Positions 22,121 to 33,878 are shown, counted from the stretch's first letter. The stretch is 64,000 nucleotides of DNA from Triglochin maritima (GCA_963682175.1 OY821781.1:40747254-40811253); one strand, 5' to 3'. The notes: generated by a model from the letters alone, not told the origin. Numbers and translations are program-made.

Positions 22121-22345
22121 AAACTACTTAAATCGTCCGTACAGATTAACATTTTGTATTTCTCTCATTTCTACTCCTATAACGCGACATTTAACCCTCT
22201 TGTCAGACATCTTTCTTTATATTCCTCTCATAATCATAAAAAATAATATCCAACATCATTTTAATTCAAAAATAACGGACGTTCGCGGGATCCGCCCCGC
22301 CCATGGGAGGGGCAAATCCCGCGAACGCCCGCTATTTTTTATTAT
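22105..22345. mobile_element. Partial TIR element with AAACTACTTAAATCG terminus and GC-rich hairpin
   Basis: The left terminus (AAAACTACTTAAATCGTCC near 22,121) and following ~130 bp match the left ends of elements at about 52,526 and 63,527. It then runs into a strong imperfect hairpin (22,269-22,340): arms GACGTTCGCGGGATCCGCC and GGCAAATCCCGCGAACGCC around CCATGGG. The right terminal repeat is missing, so this copy is truncated or rearranged. Confidence 0.6.
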
Positions 22346-22410
22346 TTTTTATTAAAAATATAATTGATTATAAATTAATTAATTATTAAATTAATAATTA
22401 CTATATTCAT

Positions 22411-24561
22411 GAAAACCATTATCTTTTAGAGTTCTACAGTTAAACACCAAGAGTATCTTTCTTAACACTTCCAAACTACGAGTACATTAATCAATGAACA
22501 AAATATTCAATACATTCAATTCATAATAAAAGACATTTAAAAATAAACTTTTAGAACACATTCATTTTAGTTAACGACGCCCGTTTGGATTCACATATCT
22601 TTTTAATTGTGTGCGTATTTGGATTAGTATTGATTCATGTTGGGTTTGATTTCTTTTCAGTCTTTCTGACCATTGAATTGTTTAAGCATTGTAGTTGGTT
22701 GTTTTGAACTGCATTAACAAGGACTAGTGGAAGTACTTGATGAAAAATATTGTCTTCCCGCTTGTCTTCCCATTTTTCTTTTTCTTCTTCTTCCCTGGTC
22801 GATTGATCTCCTCCTCTCATCCACTAAACCTTAACCCTAACACACCATGGCGCGCTCTGGAGCTTCATCCCCACCCTACGCAACCTCCCCCCAACCAAGT
22901 CCTGCAGAAATCTGCTTTTGTGGTTCAAGAAGCTCCGTCGGAGGTCGATCCTCCACTACAGGTGTCGTCGGAGGTAGATCCTCCCGCTAGTATGTGTGCT
23001 TAGTAAGTTAGTTAGTTAATTTAAGGTTCTTTTTTGTAGATTTCAGGGTACTAAATCTTTCCTGATTTCAGAGTCATTCGATCATGAGAAACTCGCACGA
23101 ATGAAGACAACGAAGAAGTAGAAGAAGAAAGCCGAAGAGAGTCTCGACTTGAAGAAGGCGCGAGCAGAAGCAGCGCAGCGTACTGCGAGGTTGAAAGAGA
23201 AAGAGAAGAAAGCTCACTGTTAAATCCTCTTCTCCATTAAAATCCTTAACCCCTCTTCCTCCCCCCCACCTCATTTTTCTCTTCTCCTTCTTCCTCTCTT
23301 CAGAGCGGATCTGATGGTGGCTAACTCTGGAAAGGAGTTCCGGTTACGACGTAATCTGCATGTGGGTGCAGAGGGGAAGACGTCTCCTTCTCCGACGAGC
23401 TTCTTTGAAGGTACGCCACCCATCCATTTTATTTTGGGTTCCATGAGGTCGGGGAAAGAGAGGAAGATGGTGGGAATGGTCGGCCGACCAGCAGAGGGCC
23501 GGAGTCCGGCGGCCGATGAGTTTGATTTGGGTTGGGTCGGTGGCTGGGTTAGATAAGGATGGGTTGTGGTAAATTGCGAGTAAACCCCGAATTTAGTTAA
23601 TATGTGGTGGAATATAAAAGTTGGGTTATTTGTAAAGAAAACTCCAGATGTTTTGAATATTTGATGGAATAAGTTAATCTGGGTTAATTGTAGAATAAAT
23701 CTTGTTGGGGCGGTCCAGGATGGTTATCAGTGTTGTGACGCGTGACCGCTCGAGCTGGGCTCGTGGGCTCGAGTGTTGTGGTTGGATTTTCGAAGCCGAG
23801 TTACCCCGTTGTTGTGGAGGTCCGAGATGGTTTACCAGCGTTGTTACGAGTGACCACTGGAGCTGGGCTTGCGGGCTCAGACATTGTGGTTGGATTCCGG
23901 GAGTAGGACACGGAAGTGGTCAGCTCGCCAACGTTGTTATGGGTGACCACTGGAGTTGGGCTCACGGGCTTGAACACGTGGCTGGAGTAGGGCGTTGCCT
24001 TGTGAGACGAATGCACGTCATTGGATGCGTGGTGGGGTCAAGGTGCACGCTAGACTTCGTTGAACGCGTGATTGTCTTGGGACACGAAACCAGTGTGAGC
24101 CGTTAGGGACGACTAGACCTTGTTCGGTGTCGGGTTGGGGTGACTTATACGTGTGCAGGTGAGACGTGGTAGGTGGCAGAAAACGACTTGGGCTTGAGAC
24201 GCGGGGATTGGATATGTTGAGCTCGTTGTCATATATTTTCTACTTCTCTTAGTAGTCTTGTAGTAGGAAATAAGTGTTTTCTTGTATTTCCTTCTGCATT
24301 TTACTCTGACTTTTACATTATATTGAATTTTAATTGAGACCTCTATTTGACTATTTCAGTAATGTCCATTTTTCGGTTGCTTTAGATAATGTTAACCATT
24401 ATCTTTTAGAGTTCTAAAGTTAAACACCAAGAGTCTCTTTCTTAACACTTCCAAAAGACGAGTACATTAATCAATGAACAAAATATTCAATACATTCAAT
24501 TCATAATAAAAGACATTTAAAAATAAACTTTTAGAACACATTCATTTTAGTTAACGACACC
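22411..24561. repeat. ~2-kb tandem repeat array, units U0 (partial) and U1
   Basis: U1 runs from CCCGTTTGG at 22,580 to 24,561 and is nearly identical to 31,883-33,878; the preceding 170 bp (22,411-22,579) are the tail of another unit. Each unit holds a 47-codon frame starting in a good context (ACCATGGCG at 22,844), a lysine/arginine-rich broken frame near 23,084-23,222, an 80-codon open frame (23,314-23,556), and three diverged ~100-bp sub-repeats (23,713-23,995) sharing GTGACCACTGGAGCTGGGCT-like sequence. No known protein family was recognised. It may be a satellite-like repeat or a tandemly amplified non-autonomous element. Confidence 0.85.
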
Positions 24562-25740
24562 TGATGAAGATTTAAATTTATACCGCAAGTGCACGGCGTC
24601 TATGAAGACGTGGCAAGTACGGGTCGAACACAAGGAGGGAGAGATTTCGTTATTTTTGTTATTTTTCGATTAGGGGAAGAAGGGAAGAAGAAATAAGTTG
24701 GGTTTTTGGTATTTTTGATTTAATTATCTAAAGTACGAAACAAAAGCAATTAGAACTAAAAACAAGAATAAAGATGGAGAATTCCGTCGGGTGGAGGTCT
24801 AGACTTAGGTTCAGATTGGAGAATGGAGAAACTTGAAATAAATCATGTTAGTTATGAAGCATTACAAGATAAATGATTTAACATAAACTCAAGTAATCAA
24901 AATATACTAATCACGAACTTAAAACAATAACATGCATTCATCTTCTCTAACCCCAATTCCATCACCTCCACCCTTTGGAAAGAGTTAGAAACTCATGGAG
25001 GGAGGAAGAAGAAGGGATCCTAGAGACATTAAAATAAAATAAAAACAAGAATTAAAAGAACAGAATTTTATTACTAATGATCCAAGACCAAAGGTTCAAA
25101 GATGTGTTACATTCGTCCTACAGGGCTATTTATAGCCGATACAGGGGATACCAATACATAAAAGGATAGTACACGCGTCACCACAACACTGGAAAAAATT
25201 GGAGCACACGGATCCTCAAGGGTGCGGCGAATTCGCCGCCTGGTCTATGCAATATGCGGCTAAAACGCCGCATAGGTTGGAAGTATCGCGTCCGGATTTT
25301 CGTGGTGCGTTTATGGTATGATTTGATCTTTATTTGCGCGTCTGGATGATTTGTTTCCGTTGTCTTGAACTCCGGATTATTCCTTCCATTGTTGGGGATT
25401 TCTTCTTGACTTTTCTTTTGACTTTTCCAACAAAATAACTTGATCCTTTTCTTTTGCAATCAGGTCCTTGGTATTTTGCAATTAAGCCCTTGACCTTTTT
25501 GTGATTAGCTCCTTGAATGCTTTTATGCTTGGATTCATTTCCATTCGGAACCCGATAAACTTGAACTCGGTCTTTATGATAGAAATGAATCTTTTGCACG
25601 CGTTTATGTTCGGAATGTGGGTAATTTGCATTCAGGTCCCTGTATTCTGTAAATACGACTAAACACATACCTTAGTAGCATTTATTGATATAAAAGTAAT
25701 CTAAATGAAAGACATATGATGCAATGTATGCAATGCATCA
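24562..25740 (-). repeat. 3' LTR of the gag-protease retrotransposon
   Basis: 1,179 bp, matching 30,701-31,879. Begins TGATGAAG and ends AATGCATCA on the plus strand. Contains a perfect 16-bp palindrome GCGGCGAATTCGCCGC (25,224-25,239) and a TATA-like CTATAAATAGCC on the minus strand near 25,129-25,140. Confidence 0.95.
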
Positions 25741-25755
25741 AATACCCCCACACCT
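25741..25755 (-). promoter_or_regulatory. Polypurine tract next to the 3' LTR
   Basis: On the minus strand AGGTGTGGGGGTATT abuts the LTR, in the expected place for plus-strand priming. A near-duplicate purine tract (AGGTGTGGGGGGTGTTT) lies internally at 26,755-26,770. Confidence 0.7.
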
Positions 25756-26863
25756 AGATTTTGCTAGTCCCTAGCAAAGCAGAATATAAGAAAAATGAAA
25801 GCAGGGAAATCCTAACTCACTTTCGTAGGAATCACGGTTGCACTTAGCATGTGCAACAAGCCTTTAAACCTCCAAGTTGCCTTAGAGGACGAGTTTTGTC
25901 TCGTGAGGGTTTTCAGCTGACACACCCACAAAGTCTTAATTCAACATTCCATTAATAGTTCTCAATATCCCTACCTCGACCTTATACATCTTACTGAGAA
26001 TTCTTGCATGCTCATTATACAATTCTAACTCATTAAAAATATGACTTGGTCTTTGTTCCTCCAACATTCACACCACTAACCCTTCTAAACATGTTATTAC
26101 TTAAATTATTTTGCACGCCTCCTCTGGTGGTGAAGTATCATTTGGATCAACCATGGCATGGATCATTCTTTTAGCTTTGGGCCTTGAGTATCTTAAAGTA
26201 TATTTTTTTTCCGTGATTCAACACATTTGCTTTTCCTTTTTGACACTTATACCCTTTTTGCATTCGTGTAGCGAGTTTGGTCGATAATCCCGAGCTGGAA
26301 GACTCAAGTTACCGGGTTTCAAGATACCCCTACGGACCAGTGACTCGAAGGCTTGGGCTTTTGTAATCATTTTGCAAAATGTGTTTTCCTCACTTTATTT
26401 TTTATTTTATTTTACTTTTATTTTCCTCAAGGCTTAATTGCTATTAGAAGTCCACACTTCCCGGTATATTTTCCTCAACCTCTGCTTTTTATCAACCACT
26501 TCAAAGATTTGATTCCTCCAATTTAAGTGCATACATGTCTTACAAGGGTCATGGGTTATTTCTTTGGAACTTAGATTTATGTCATAATTTCTACAAGCAG
26601 AACTATATAATAAGGAACAAAAACTCAATGCAATTTGTACACGGGTTTTGACAGTTCAATCTTAAGCTATGTCATCGAATATTGAATTTTTTTTTTTTTT
26701 TTAAACAAAATAAAACAGACCAGAAAATTAAATAGATAGATATGTACATATATAAACACCCCCCACACCTAAATCATGCATTGTCCTCAATGTATGCATA
26801 GATAAAATGAATGCACTTATTACCTGCGTCGGCTTGCGGTAGAGGGGTTGAGTTTGCTCAAAG
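25756..26863 (-). other. Non-coding 3' region of the retrotransposon
   Basis: About 1.1 kb between the Gag-protease stop codon and the polypurine tract. No domain is visible. It contains the second purine tract (26,755-26,770) and a T15-like run near 26,687-26,702. Confidence 0.6.
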
Positions 26864-29374
26864 TCAGCCATAATCAGAACTGGATTGAATGACACCATGT
26901 TGGTGCATGTATCCAGTTGAATTGTTCCCCATGTTGACTTGAGGAAAAGATTTCACCCTTCTCACTTGAATTGGTTCGCTTGTTTGCTCGAGTGATGGTG
27001 GTTGGGTAAATGAATTACTCCCTTTTTTCTTGCTTTCTTTTTGCTTATGTGATGATTTATTTGATTCAGAATTCTGATAAATACGTGCTCTCATCACAAC
27101 ATCACTTGGGTTGCATATTAGTTCTGGCTCATTATCAATATGGAAGATATTAAATTCTGCTTTTAAGTTCCCGAAAGATAATTGCATGAGCCCATTTCGA
27201 CAGTTTATTAATGCTTCCGAAGTGGCTAAAAAGGGTCTACCTAGAATTACAGGGATTTGTCGATTAGGATTTACAACAGGTTCAGTATCAAGTACGACAA
27301 AATCCACGGGATAAATGAAGTCACCAACCTTAATCAAAACGTCCTCTACTATACCTCTCGGTTTCTTAACAGAACAATCAGCGAATTGGAGGGTTGTCCT
27401 AGAGGGTTTCAGCGGACCAAGGTTGAGTTGCTCGTAGACAGAAAATGGGAGCAAGTTAACGCTTGCACCAAGGTCTAGAAGGGCTTTATTGATAAACGTA
27501 TCTCCTATTGAACATGAAATTGTGGGACACCCCGGGTCCTTATATTTTATAGGAGATGTGTTGGAAAGAATTGAGCATATGTTTGCAGTTAAAAATGCCT
27601 TCTTTGGTACATTCGTTTTTCTCTTCTTAGTGCACAAATCTTTTAAGAATTTAGCATAAGCAGGTATTTGTTGAATCATGTCTAAGAGTGGAATGTTTAC
27701 CTTAACTTGCTTAAATACTTCCAAGATTTTCTCTATTTGTGCACTAGAGTTCTTTTTGAGTCTATTGGGAAATGGGGCTTTAGGCACATAGACTCGCTCA
27801 GGTTCAGGTTGAGCTACAGGTTCAGGTTGGGTAGGTGGATTGGGCTTTTCAATTTGGACGTCGGGTTCAATGGTCAAGTCATATGTGGGTGCTTGATGGC
27901 TAGATTGATTAGTCATTCTTGGGTTTACCACATTATTGTCAATTTGTCTTCCGGACCGTAATGATACTACAGCATTGATTTGTTGGAACGGTCCTTCCTC
28001 ATTAACCATTTGAACCGGTCTAGGGTTGTTAGTTCCTGAAGGTGGTTGATAAGATTGATATTGATTATTAGTTCTGGGGTTTACCTCAGGTTGACTTGGA
28101 AATTGGCCCTTTTCTCTTTCACCTATTATCTGTGCTAATTGGCTGACCTGTGTCTCTAGCCTTTGGAATGATTGGTTGGTTGTTTGTATAAAAGTTGTCA
28201 TTAAATTTTCTAATTTTGTCAACCTAACCTCATGATTTCCATTATTACCCCCAGATGATGTATTATTTTGGTTATATGGGGTTGGTTGTTGTCTAGGAGG
28301 TTGTCCTTGTTGGGTCCACGAAAAATTGGGATGATTACGCCAACCTGGGTTATAGGTTGATGCGTAAGGATCATTTCTAGAATTGTTAAATGTGGCATTA
28401 ACATGTTCCAGGTTCACACAGTCCTCCATTAAATGACCAGTCTGACCACATCTAGAGCAAGGGGTAGGGGATGCTTGTCGGGTTTGGTTTTGCAGCTCTA
28501 AACTTTCCATTCTGCGCATAAGGGTGGCTAGTTTTGCCTCAGCCGCTATGTTGGCATCTATAGCTAAGACACCTGGTCGGGGTTGACTCGCTATTCTAGA
28601 TCCAATACTCGGGTTGATGGGTGTTCTAGCATTGTCCCATTGCATACTATTTTCAGCTAAATCCTCAAGAAAAGTCCATGCATCATTTTCATTTTTGGAC
28701 ATAAAGTTCCCTTGGCTCACAGATTCTAGCATAACCCTAGATGTGGGTGTCAATCCCTCATAAATAATTTGGCATAATTGCCACTTCGGAATTCCGTGAT
28801 GAGGGCATTGGGTCAAGACACTCTTAAATCTCTCAAGATAGGAATAGAACGGCTCGCTCTCAGACTGAACGAATGCAACAATTTCATTCCTAATCTTCAT
28901 AGTCTTATGGTTGGGGAAATATTTTTTTAAGAAAACTTGAACAAATTCAGCCCAACTCCTAATAGATCTTTCGGCTAGACTATATAGCCATTTCTTAGCG
29001 TCATCCTTTAGTGCCAGAGGCACAAACTTCAGACGCACTGCCTCTTCAGGGATATGCTGGTATTGCATAAGAGAGCAGATTTCCTCAAATTCTCTAAGGA
29101 AGAGATATGGATCTTCCCTAGAGGTGAACTTAGGCAGCATACTCATGTATTGTGCCTTAAGTTCGAAGTCGCGACCCGGTATGGTGGGCATAACGATGCA
29201 CGATGGCTGAGCAGCCATCGTTGGGTAGCACCGATCCCTCAGAGTTATAGGTTGTGCAACAGGCGGGTCCACTACATTCTCACCCATTAGATCCGGGTGA
29301 GGTGGTGCAACAGGTGGATTGGGGTTAAGTTCCAGACTGGAATCTAGATGAACTCGTGAGAGTCGATTACTCAA
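26864..29374 (-). CDS. Retrotransposon Gag-protease polyprotein (836 codons)
   Basis: Retrotransposon capsid and processing protease. Visible in order: N-terminal proline-rich region; a Retrotrans_gag domain (about residues 75-250) with PTIPGRDFELK, FEEICSLM, KKWLYSLAERSI and KWQLCQIIYEGLTP; a CCHC zinc knuckle CSRCGQTGHLMEDC near residue 310, which binds RNA; a glutamine/asparagine-rich linker; and an aspartic-protease domain from about residue 625 with active-site-like DLGASVNLLP and the later VILGRPFLA. DLGA rather than DTGA is usual in Athila-type proteases. The frame stops soon after the protease, with no polymerase fusion. The frame is fully open, unlike most old copies. Confidence 0.95.
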   Translation of the reverse strand: MSNRLSRVHLDSSLELNPNPPVAPPHPDLMGENVVDPPVAQPITLRDRCYPTMAAQPSCIVMPTIPGRDFELKAQYMSMLPKFTSREDPYLFLREFEEICSLMQYQHIPEEAVRLKFVPLALKDDAKKWLYSLAERSIRSWAEFVQVFLKKYFPNHKTMKIRNEIVAFVQSESEPFYSYLERFKSVLTQCPHHGIPKWQLCQIIYEGLTPTSRVMLESVSQGNFMSKNENDAWTFLEDLAENSMQWDNARTPINPSIGSRIASQPRPGVLAIDANIAAEAKLATLMRRMESLELQNQTRQASPTPCSRCGQTGHLMEDCVNLEHVNATFNNSRNDPYASTYNPGWRNHPNFSWTQQGQPPRQQPTPYNQNNTSSGGNNGNHEVRLTKLENLMTTFIQTTNQSFQRLETQVSQLAQIIGEREKGQFPSQPEVNPRTNNQYQSYQPPSGTNNPRPVQMVNEEGPFQQINAVVSLRSGRQIDNNVVNPRMTNQSSHQAPTYDLTIEPDVQIEKPNPPTQPEPVAQPEPERVYVPKAPFPNRLKKNSSAQIEKILEVFKQVKVNIPLLDMIQQIPAYAKFLKDLCTKKRKTNVPKKAFLTANICSILSNTSPIKYKDPGCPTISCSIGDTFINKALLDLGASVNLLPFSVYEQLNLGPLKPSRTTLQFADCSVKKPRGIVEDVLIKVGDFIYPVDFVVLDTEPVVNPNRQIPVILGRPFLATSEALINCRNGLMQLSFGNLKAEFNIFHIDNEPELICNPSDVVMRARIYQNSESNKSSHKQKESKKKGSNSFTQPPSLEQTSEPIQVRRVKSFPQVNMGNNSTGYMHQHGVIQSSSDYG

Positions 29375-30676
29375 GTCCCGAATCCAAATCTGAGTGCACC
29401 GGGTTGAATCAATTTTTTGAATTCAAATTCGAAATTTAAATTCCAAATTTAATTTCAAGAATTAATTACTCTTTTTTTTTCGAATTTTTTTTTTTTTTTT
29501 TATAAAGGAAACAAACAATAGACAGGTAAGGATGAGAAGGGAAAGAAGACTCAGACGAGAAGGGAAACTTAACTCTAAAGGGTAAAAAATTAGGGTTGGT
29601 TAGAAATTTCCTGAACAAGCACGGTCAAAACAATCCTAGACCTAGTGTCACTTAGATCTAGACGACTCCTAACTGGTTGAGTCGAATTGATTTGCTTGAT
29701 TCACCTCCCTCACCAATCAAACCAAGTTGGCCAGTTAGTGTATAGCTAGTGGGGGCGCTTCCGACAGAGTCGGTGCCAATTAGACAACCACGTCGCTTGG
29801 AAGACTTTCGTCGACACAAAAACACTTTCTAGACACCAAATTGAATTCAATTAGCTTCAGGTCATAGCAAGTCAAACCAATCTCCTCCTTAATTGAGTCC
29901 GCGTCCTTAGGGGCCAATGTCTAATTGATTTTAAATTTTAGGCTTAGGCGACACTTCAGGATTGTGGTTTGTGGGCTACGGGAGGGTGATGAAATCCCCA
30001 CCGTATCTTTTCCTACGGAGTTGCCCTTAAGATAGTTTAACTTAAATCTAGCAAAGATAGTCAAACAATGGTCCTTTAAATGGGGGCAATTGCAAGGTTG
30101 TATGCAACTAAATTATATGCTCTAATGCAATCGATAAAACCTCGATACGTACCTTGCCTCCAGCAATCTTCAACAAGTATTAATTTGCAAGAATTTAGCA
30201 AGAATAATGCAAGCAAAACATTATCTGATGCATGCACTAAGGTCTTTCTAATTTTGCCAATTTTAGGTCAGAGTTGAATTATTGCCAATTATGGAATTGT
30301 AACCCTAACACGTGCAATTCTACGAAAGGAAACTTTTCAACTATTCAGATTTTACGAGAAAGGCAAGAAAAGTTACCTCCGCAATGCTCAGTCGGGTTCG
30401 CCGCCCGCTCTCGAAGATTCCAGTAGCTCAATGCGACCACCCAGCGATGCCGACGATGCCCCAGAAATTTGAAGACCAGAACCCACACTGGTGCGGCGAT
30501 TCCGCCGCAAGTTACCTTGTATATGCGGCGATTCCGCCGCCCAAGTGTCTCAGAACGCTCCCGGATTTCGCCGCGCGCTCTGTTGTCTCCTGCTACACAA
30601 ATTCAAATACTTAGATCGCGCACAAGGTAGACAGGATAAAATCGAAAACACAAAAAAACACAAAATCTGCGTCGCC
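29375..30676 (-). other. 5' leader of the retrotransposon
   Basis: About 1.3 kb between the primer-binding site and the gag start, with no long frame. It carries GCGGCGATTCCGCCGC-like near-palindromes at about 30,492 and 30,526, resembling the perfect palindrome in the LTRs; an RNA-structure or dimerisation role is only a guess. Confidence 0.6.
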
Positions 30677-30694
30677 TCCCCGGCAACGGCGCCA
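30677..30694 (-). promoter_or_regulatory. Primer-binding site
   Basis: Reads TGGCGCCGTTGCCGGGGA on the minus strand, six bases inside the 5' LTR. This form is typical of Athila-type plant elements primed by tRNA (tRNA-Asp by family knowledge). Confidence 0.85.
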
Positions 30695-30700
30695 AAAACT

Positions 30701-31879
30701 TGATGAAGATTTAAATTTATACCGCAAGTGCACGGCGTCTATGAAGACGTGGCAAGTACGGGTCGAACACAAGGAGGGAGAGATTTCGTTATTTTTGTTA
30801 TTTTTCGATTAGGGGAAGAAGGGAAGAAGAAATAAGTTGGGTTTTTGGTATTTTTGATTTAATTATCTAAAGTACGAAACAAAAGCAATTAGAACTAAAA
30901 ACAAGAATAAAGATGGAGAATTCCGTCGGGTGGAGGTCTAGACTTAGGTTCAGATTGGAGAATGGAGAAACTTGAAATAAATCATGTTAGTTATGAAGCA
31001 TTACAAGATAAATGATTTAACATAAACTCAAGTAATCAAAATATACTAATCACGAACTTAAAACAATAACATGCATTCATCTTCTCTAACCCCAATTCCA
31101 TCACCTCCACCCTTTGGAAAGAGTTAGAAACTCATGGAGGGAGGAAGAAGAAGGGATCCTAGAGACATTAAAATAAAATAAAAACAAGAATTAAAAGAAC
31201 AGAATTTTATTACTAATGATCCAAGACCAAAGGTTCAAAGATGTGTTACATTCGTCCTACAGGGCTATTTATAGCCGATACAGGGGATACCAATACATAA
31301 AAGGATAGTACACGCGTCACCACAACACTGGAAAAAATTGGAGCACACGGATCCTCAAGGGTGCGGCGAATTCGCCGCCTGGTCTATGCAATATGCGGCT
31401 AAAACGCCGCATAGGTTGGAAGTATCGCGTCCGGATTTTCGTGGTGCGTTTATGGTATGATTTGATCTTTATTTGCGCGTCTGGATGATTTGTTTCCGTT
31501 GTCTTGAACTCCGGATTATTCCTTCCATTGTTGGGGATTTCTTCTTGACTTTTCTTTTGACTTTTCCAACAAAATAACTTGATCCTTTTCTTTTGCAATC
31601 AGGTCCTTGGTATTTTGCAATTAAGCCCTTGACCTTTTTGTGATTAGCTCCTTGAATGCTTTTATGCTTGGATTCATTTCCATTCGGAACCCGATAAACT
31701 TGAACTCGGTCTTTATGATAGAAATGAATCTTTTGCACGCGTTTATGTTCGGAATGTGGGTAATTTGCATTCAGGTCCCTGTATTCTGTAAATACGACTA
31801 AACACATACCTTAGTAGCATTTATTGATATAAAAGTAATCTAAATGAAAGACATATGATGCAATGTATGCAATGCATCA
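30701..31879 (-). repeat. 5' LTR of the gag-protease retrotransposon
   Basis: Same length as the 3' LTR; no differences were noticed by eye. It drives transcription leftwards; TATA-like CTATAAATAGCC lies on the minus strand near 31,268. Confidence 0.95.
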
Positions 31880-33878
31880 ACACCCGTTTGGATTCACATA
31901 TCTTTTTAATTGTGTGCGTATTTGGATTAGTATTGATTCATGTTGGGTTTGATTTCTTTTCAGTCTTTCTGACCATTGAATTGTTTAAGCATTGTAGTTG
32001 GTTGTTTTGAACTGCATTAACAAGGACTAGTGGAAGTACTTGATGAAAAATATTGTCTTCCCGCTTGTCTTCCCATTTTTCTTTTTCTTCTTCTTCCCTG
32101 GTCGATTGATCTCCTCCTCTCATCCACTAAACCTTAACCCTAACACACCATGGCGCGCTCTGGAGCTTCATCCCCACCCTACGCAACCTCCCCCCAACCA
32201 AGTCCTGCAGAAATCTGCTTTTGTGGTTCAAGAAGCTCCGTCGGAGGTCGATCCTCCACTACAGGTGTCGTCGGAGGTAGATCCTCCCGCTAGTATGTGT
32301 GCTTAGTAAGTTAGTTAGTTAATTTAAGGTTCTTTTTTGTAGATTTCAGGGTACTAAATCTTTCCTGATTTCAGAGTCATTCGATCATGAGAAACTCGCA
32401 CGAATGAAGACAACGAAGAAGTAGAAGAAGAAAGCCGAAGAGAGTCTCGACTTGAAGAAGGCGCGAGCAGAAGCAGCGCAGCGTACTGCGAGGTTGAAAG
32501 AGAAAGAGAAGAAAGCTCACTGTTAAATCCTCTTCTCCATTAAAATCCTTAACCTCTCTTCCTCCCCCCCCCCCCACCCACACACCTCATTTTTCTCTTC
32601 TCCTTCTTCCTCTCTTCAGAGCGGATCTGATGGTGGCTAACTCTGGAAAGGAGTTCCGGTTACGACGTAATCTGCATGTGGGTGCAGAGGGGAAGACGTC
32701 TCCTTCTCCGACGAGCTTCTTTGAAGGTACGCCACCCATCCATTTTATTTTGGGTTCCATGAGGTCAGGGAAAGAGAGGAAGATGGTGGGAATGGTCGGC
32801 CGACCAGCAGAGGGCCGGAGTCCGGCGGCCGATGAGTTTGATTTGGGTTGGGTCGGTGGCTGGGTTAGATAAGGATGGGTTGTGGTAAATTGCGAGTAAA
32901 CCCCGAATTTAGTTAATATGTGGTGGAATATAAAAGTTGGGTTATTTGTAAAGAAAACTCCAGATGTTTTGAATATTTGATGGAATAAGTTAATCTGGGT
33001 TAATTGTAGAATAAATCTTGTTGGGGCGGTCCAGGATGGTTATCAGTGTTGTGACGCGTGACCGCTCGAGTTAGGCTCGTGGGCTCGAGTGTTGTGGTTG
33101 GATTTTCGAAGCCGAGTTACCCCGTTGTTGTGGAGGTCCGAGATGGTTTACCAGCGTTGTTACGAGTGACCACTACTGGAGCTGGGCTTGCGGGCTCAGA
33201 CATTGTGGTTGGATTCCGGGAGTAGGACACGGAAGTGGTCAGCTCGCCAACGTTGTTATGGGTGACCACTGGAGTTGGGCTCACGGGCTCGAACACGTGG
33301 CTGGAGTAGGGCGTTGCCTTGTGAGACGAATGCACGTCATTGGATGCGTGGTGGGGTCAAGGTGCACGCTAGACTTCGTTGAACGCGTGATTGTCTTGGG
33401 ACACGAAACCAGTGTGAGCCGTTAGGGACGACTAGACCTTGTTCGGTGTCGGGTTGGGGTGACTTATACGTGTGCAGGTGAGACGTGGTAGGTGGCAGAA
33501 AACGACTTGGGCTTGAGACGCGGGGATTGGATATGTTGAGCTCGTTGTCATATATTTTCTACTTCTCTTAGTAGTCTTGTAGTAGGAAATAAGTGTTTTC
33601 TTGTATTTCCTTCTGCATTTTACTCTGACTTTTACATTATATTGAATTTTAATTGAGACCTCTATTTGACTATTTCAGTAATGTCCATTTTTCGGTTGCT
33701 TTAGATAATGTTAACCATTATCTTTTAGAGTTCTAAAGTTAAACACCAAGAGTCTCTTTCTTAACACTTCCAAAAGACGAGTACATTAATCAATGAACAA
33801 AATATTCAATACATTCAATTCATAATAAAAGACATTTAAAAATAAACTTTTAGAACACATTCATTTTAGTTAACGACA
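31880..33878. repeat. ~2-kb tandem repeat unit U2
   Basis: Full unit starting CCCGTTTGG at 31,883; the next unit starts 1,996 bp later. It repeats the 47-codon frame (32,150-32,293), the 80-codon frame (32,630-32,872) and the internal ~100-bp sub-repeats (from about 33,020). It differs from U1 by a C-tract expansion near 32,563-32,576 and scattered changes. Confidence 0.9.

Larger units (their letters stand above)
24562..31879 (-). mobile_element. Complete LTR retrotransposon, Athila-like, gag-protease only
   Basis: A 7,318-bp element in minus orientation has two 1,179-bp LTRs that look identical or nearly so by eye. It is bounded by TGATG...GCATCA and flanked by ACACC on both sides (24,557-24,561 and 31,880-31,884). 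The primer-binding site follows the right-hand (5') LTR and a purine-rich tract precedes the left-hand (3') LTR. The only long frame is an 836-codon Gag-protease. No reverse transcriptase, RNase H or integrase is visible, so it must rely on a partner for replication, as TR-GAG-type elements do. Ty3/Gypsy Athila-type assignment rests on Gag and protease similarity and the primer-binding site. Confidence 0.93.
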
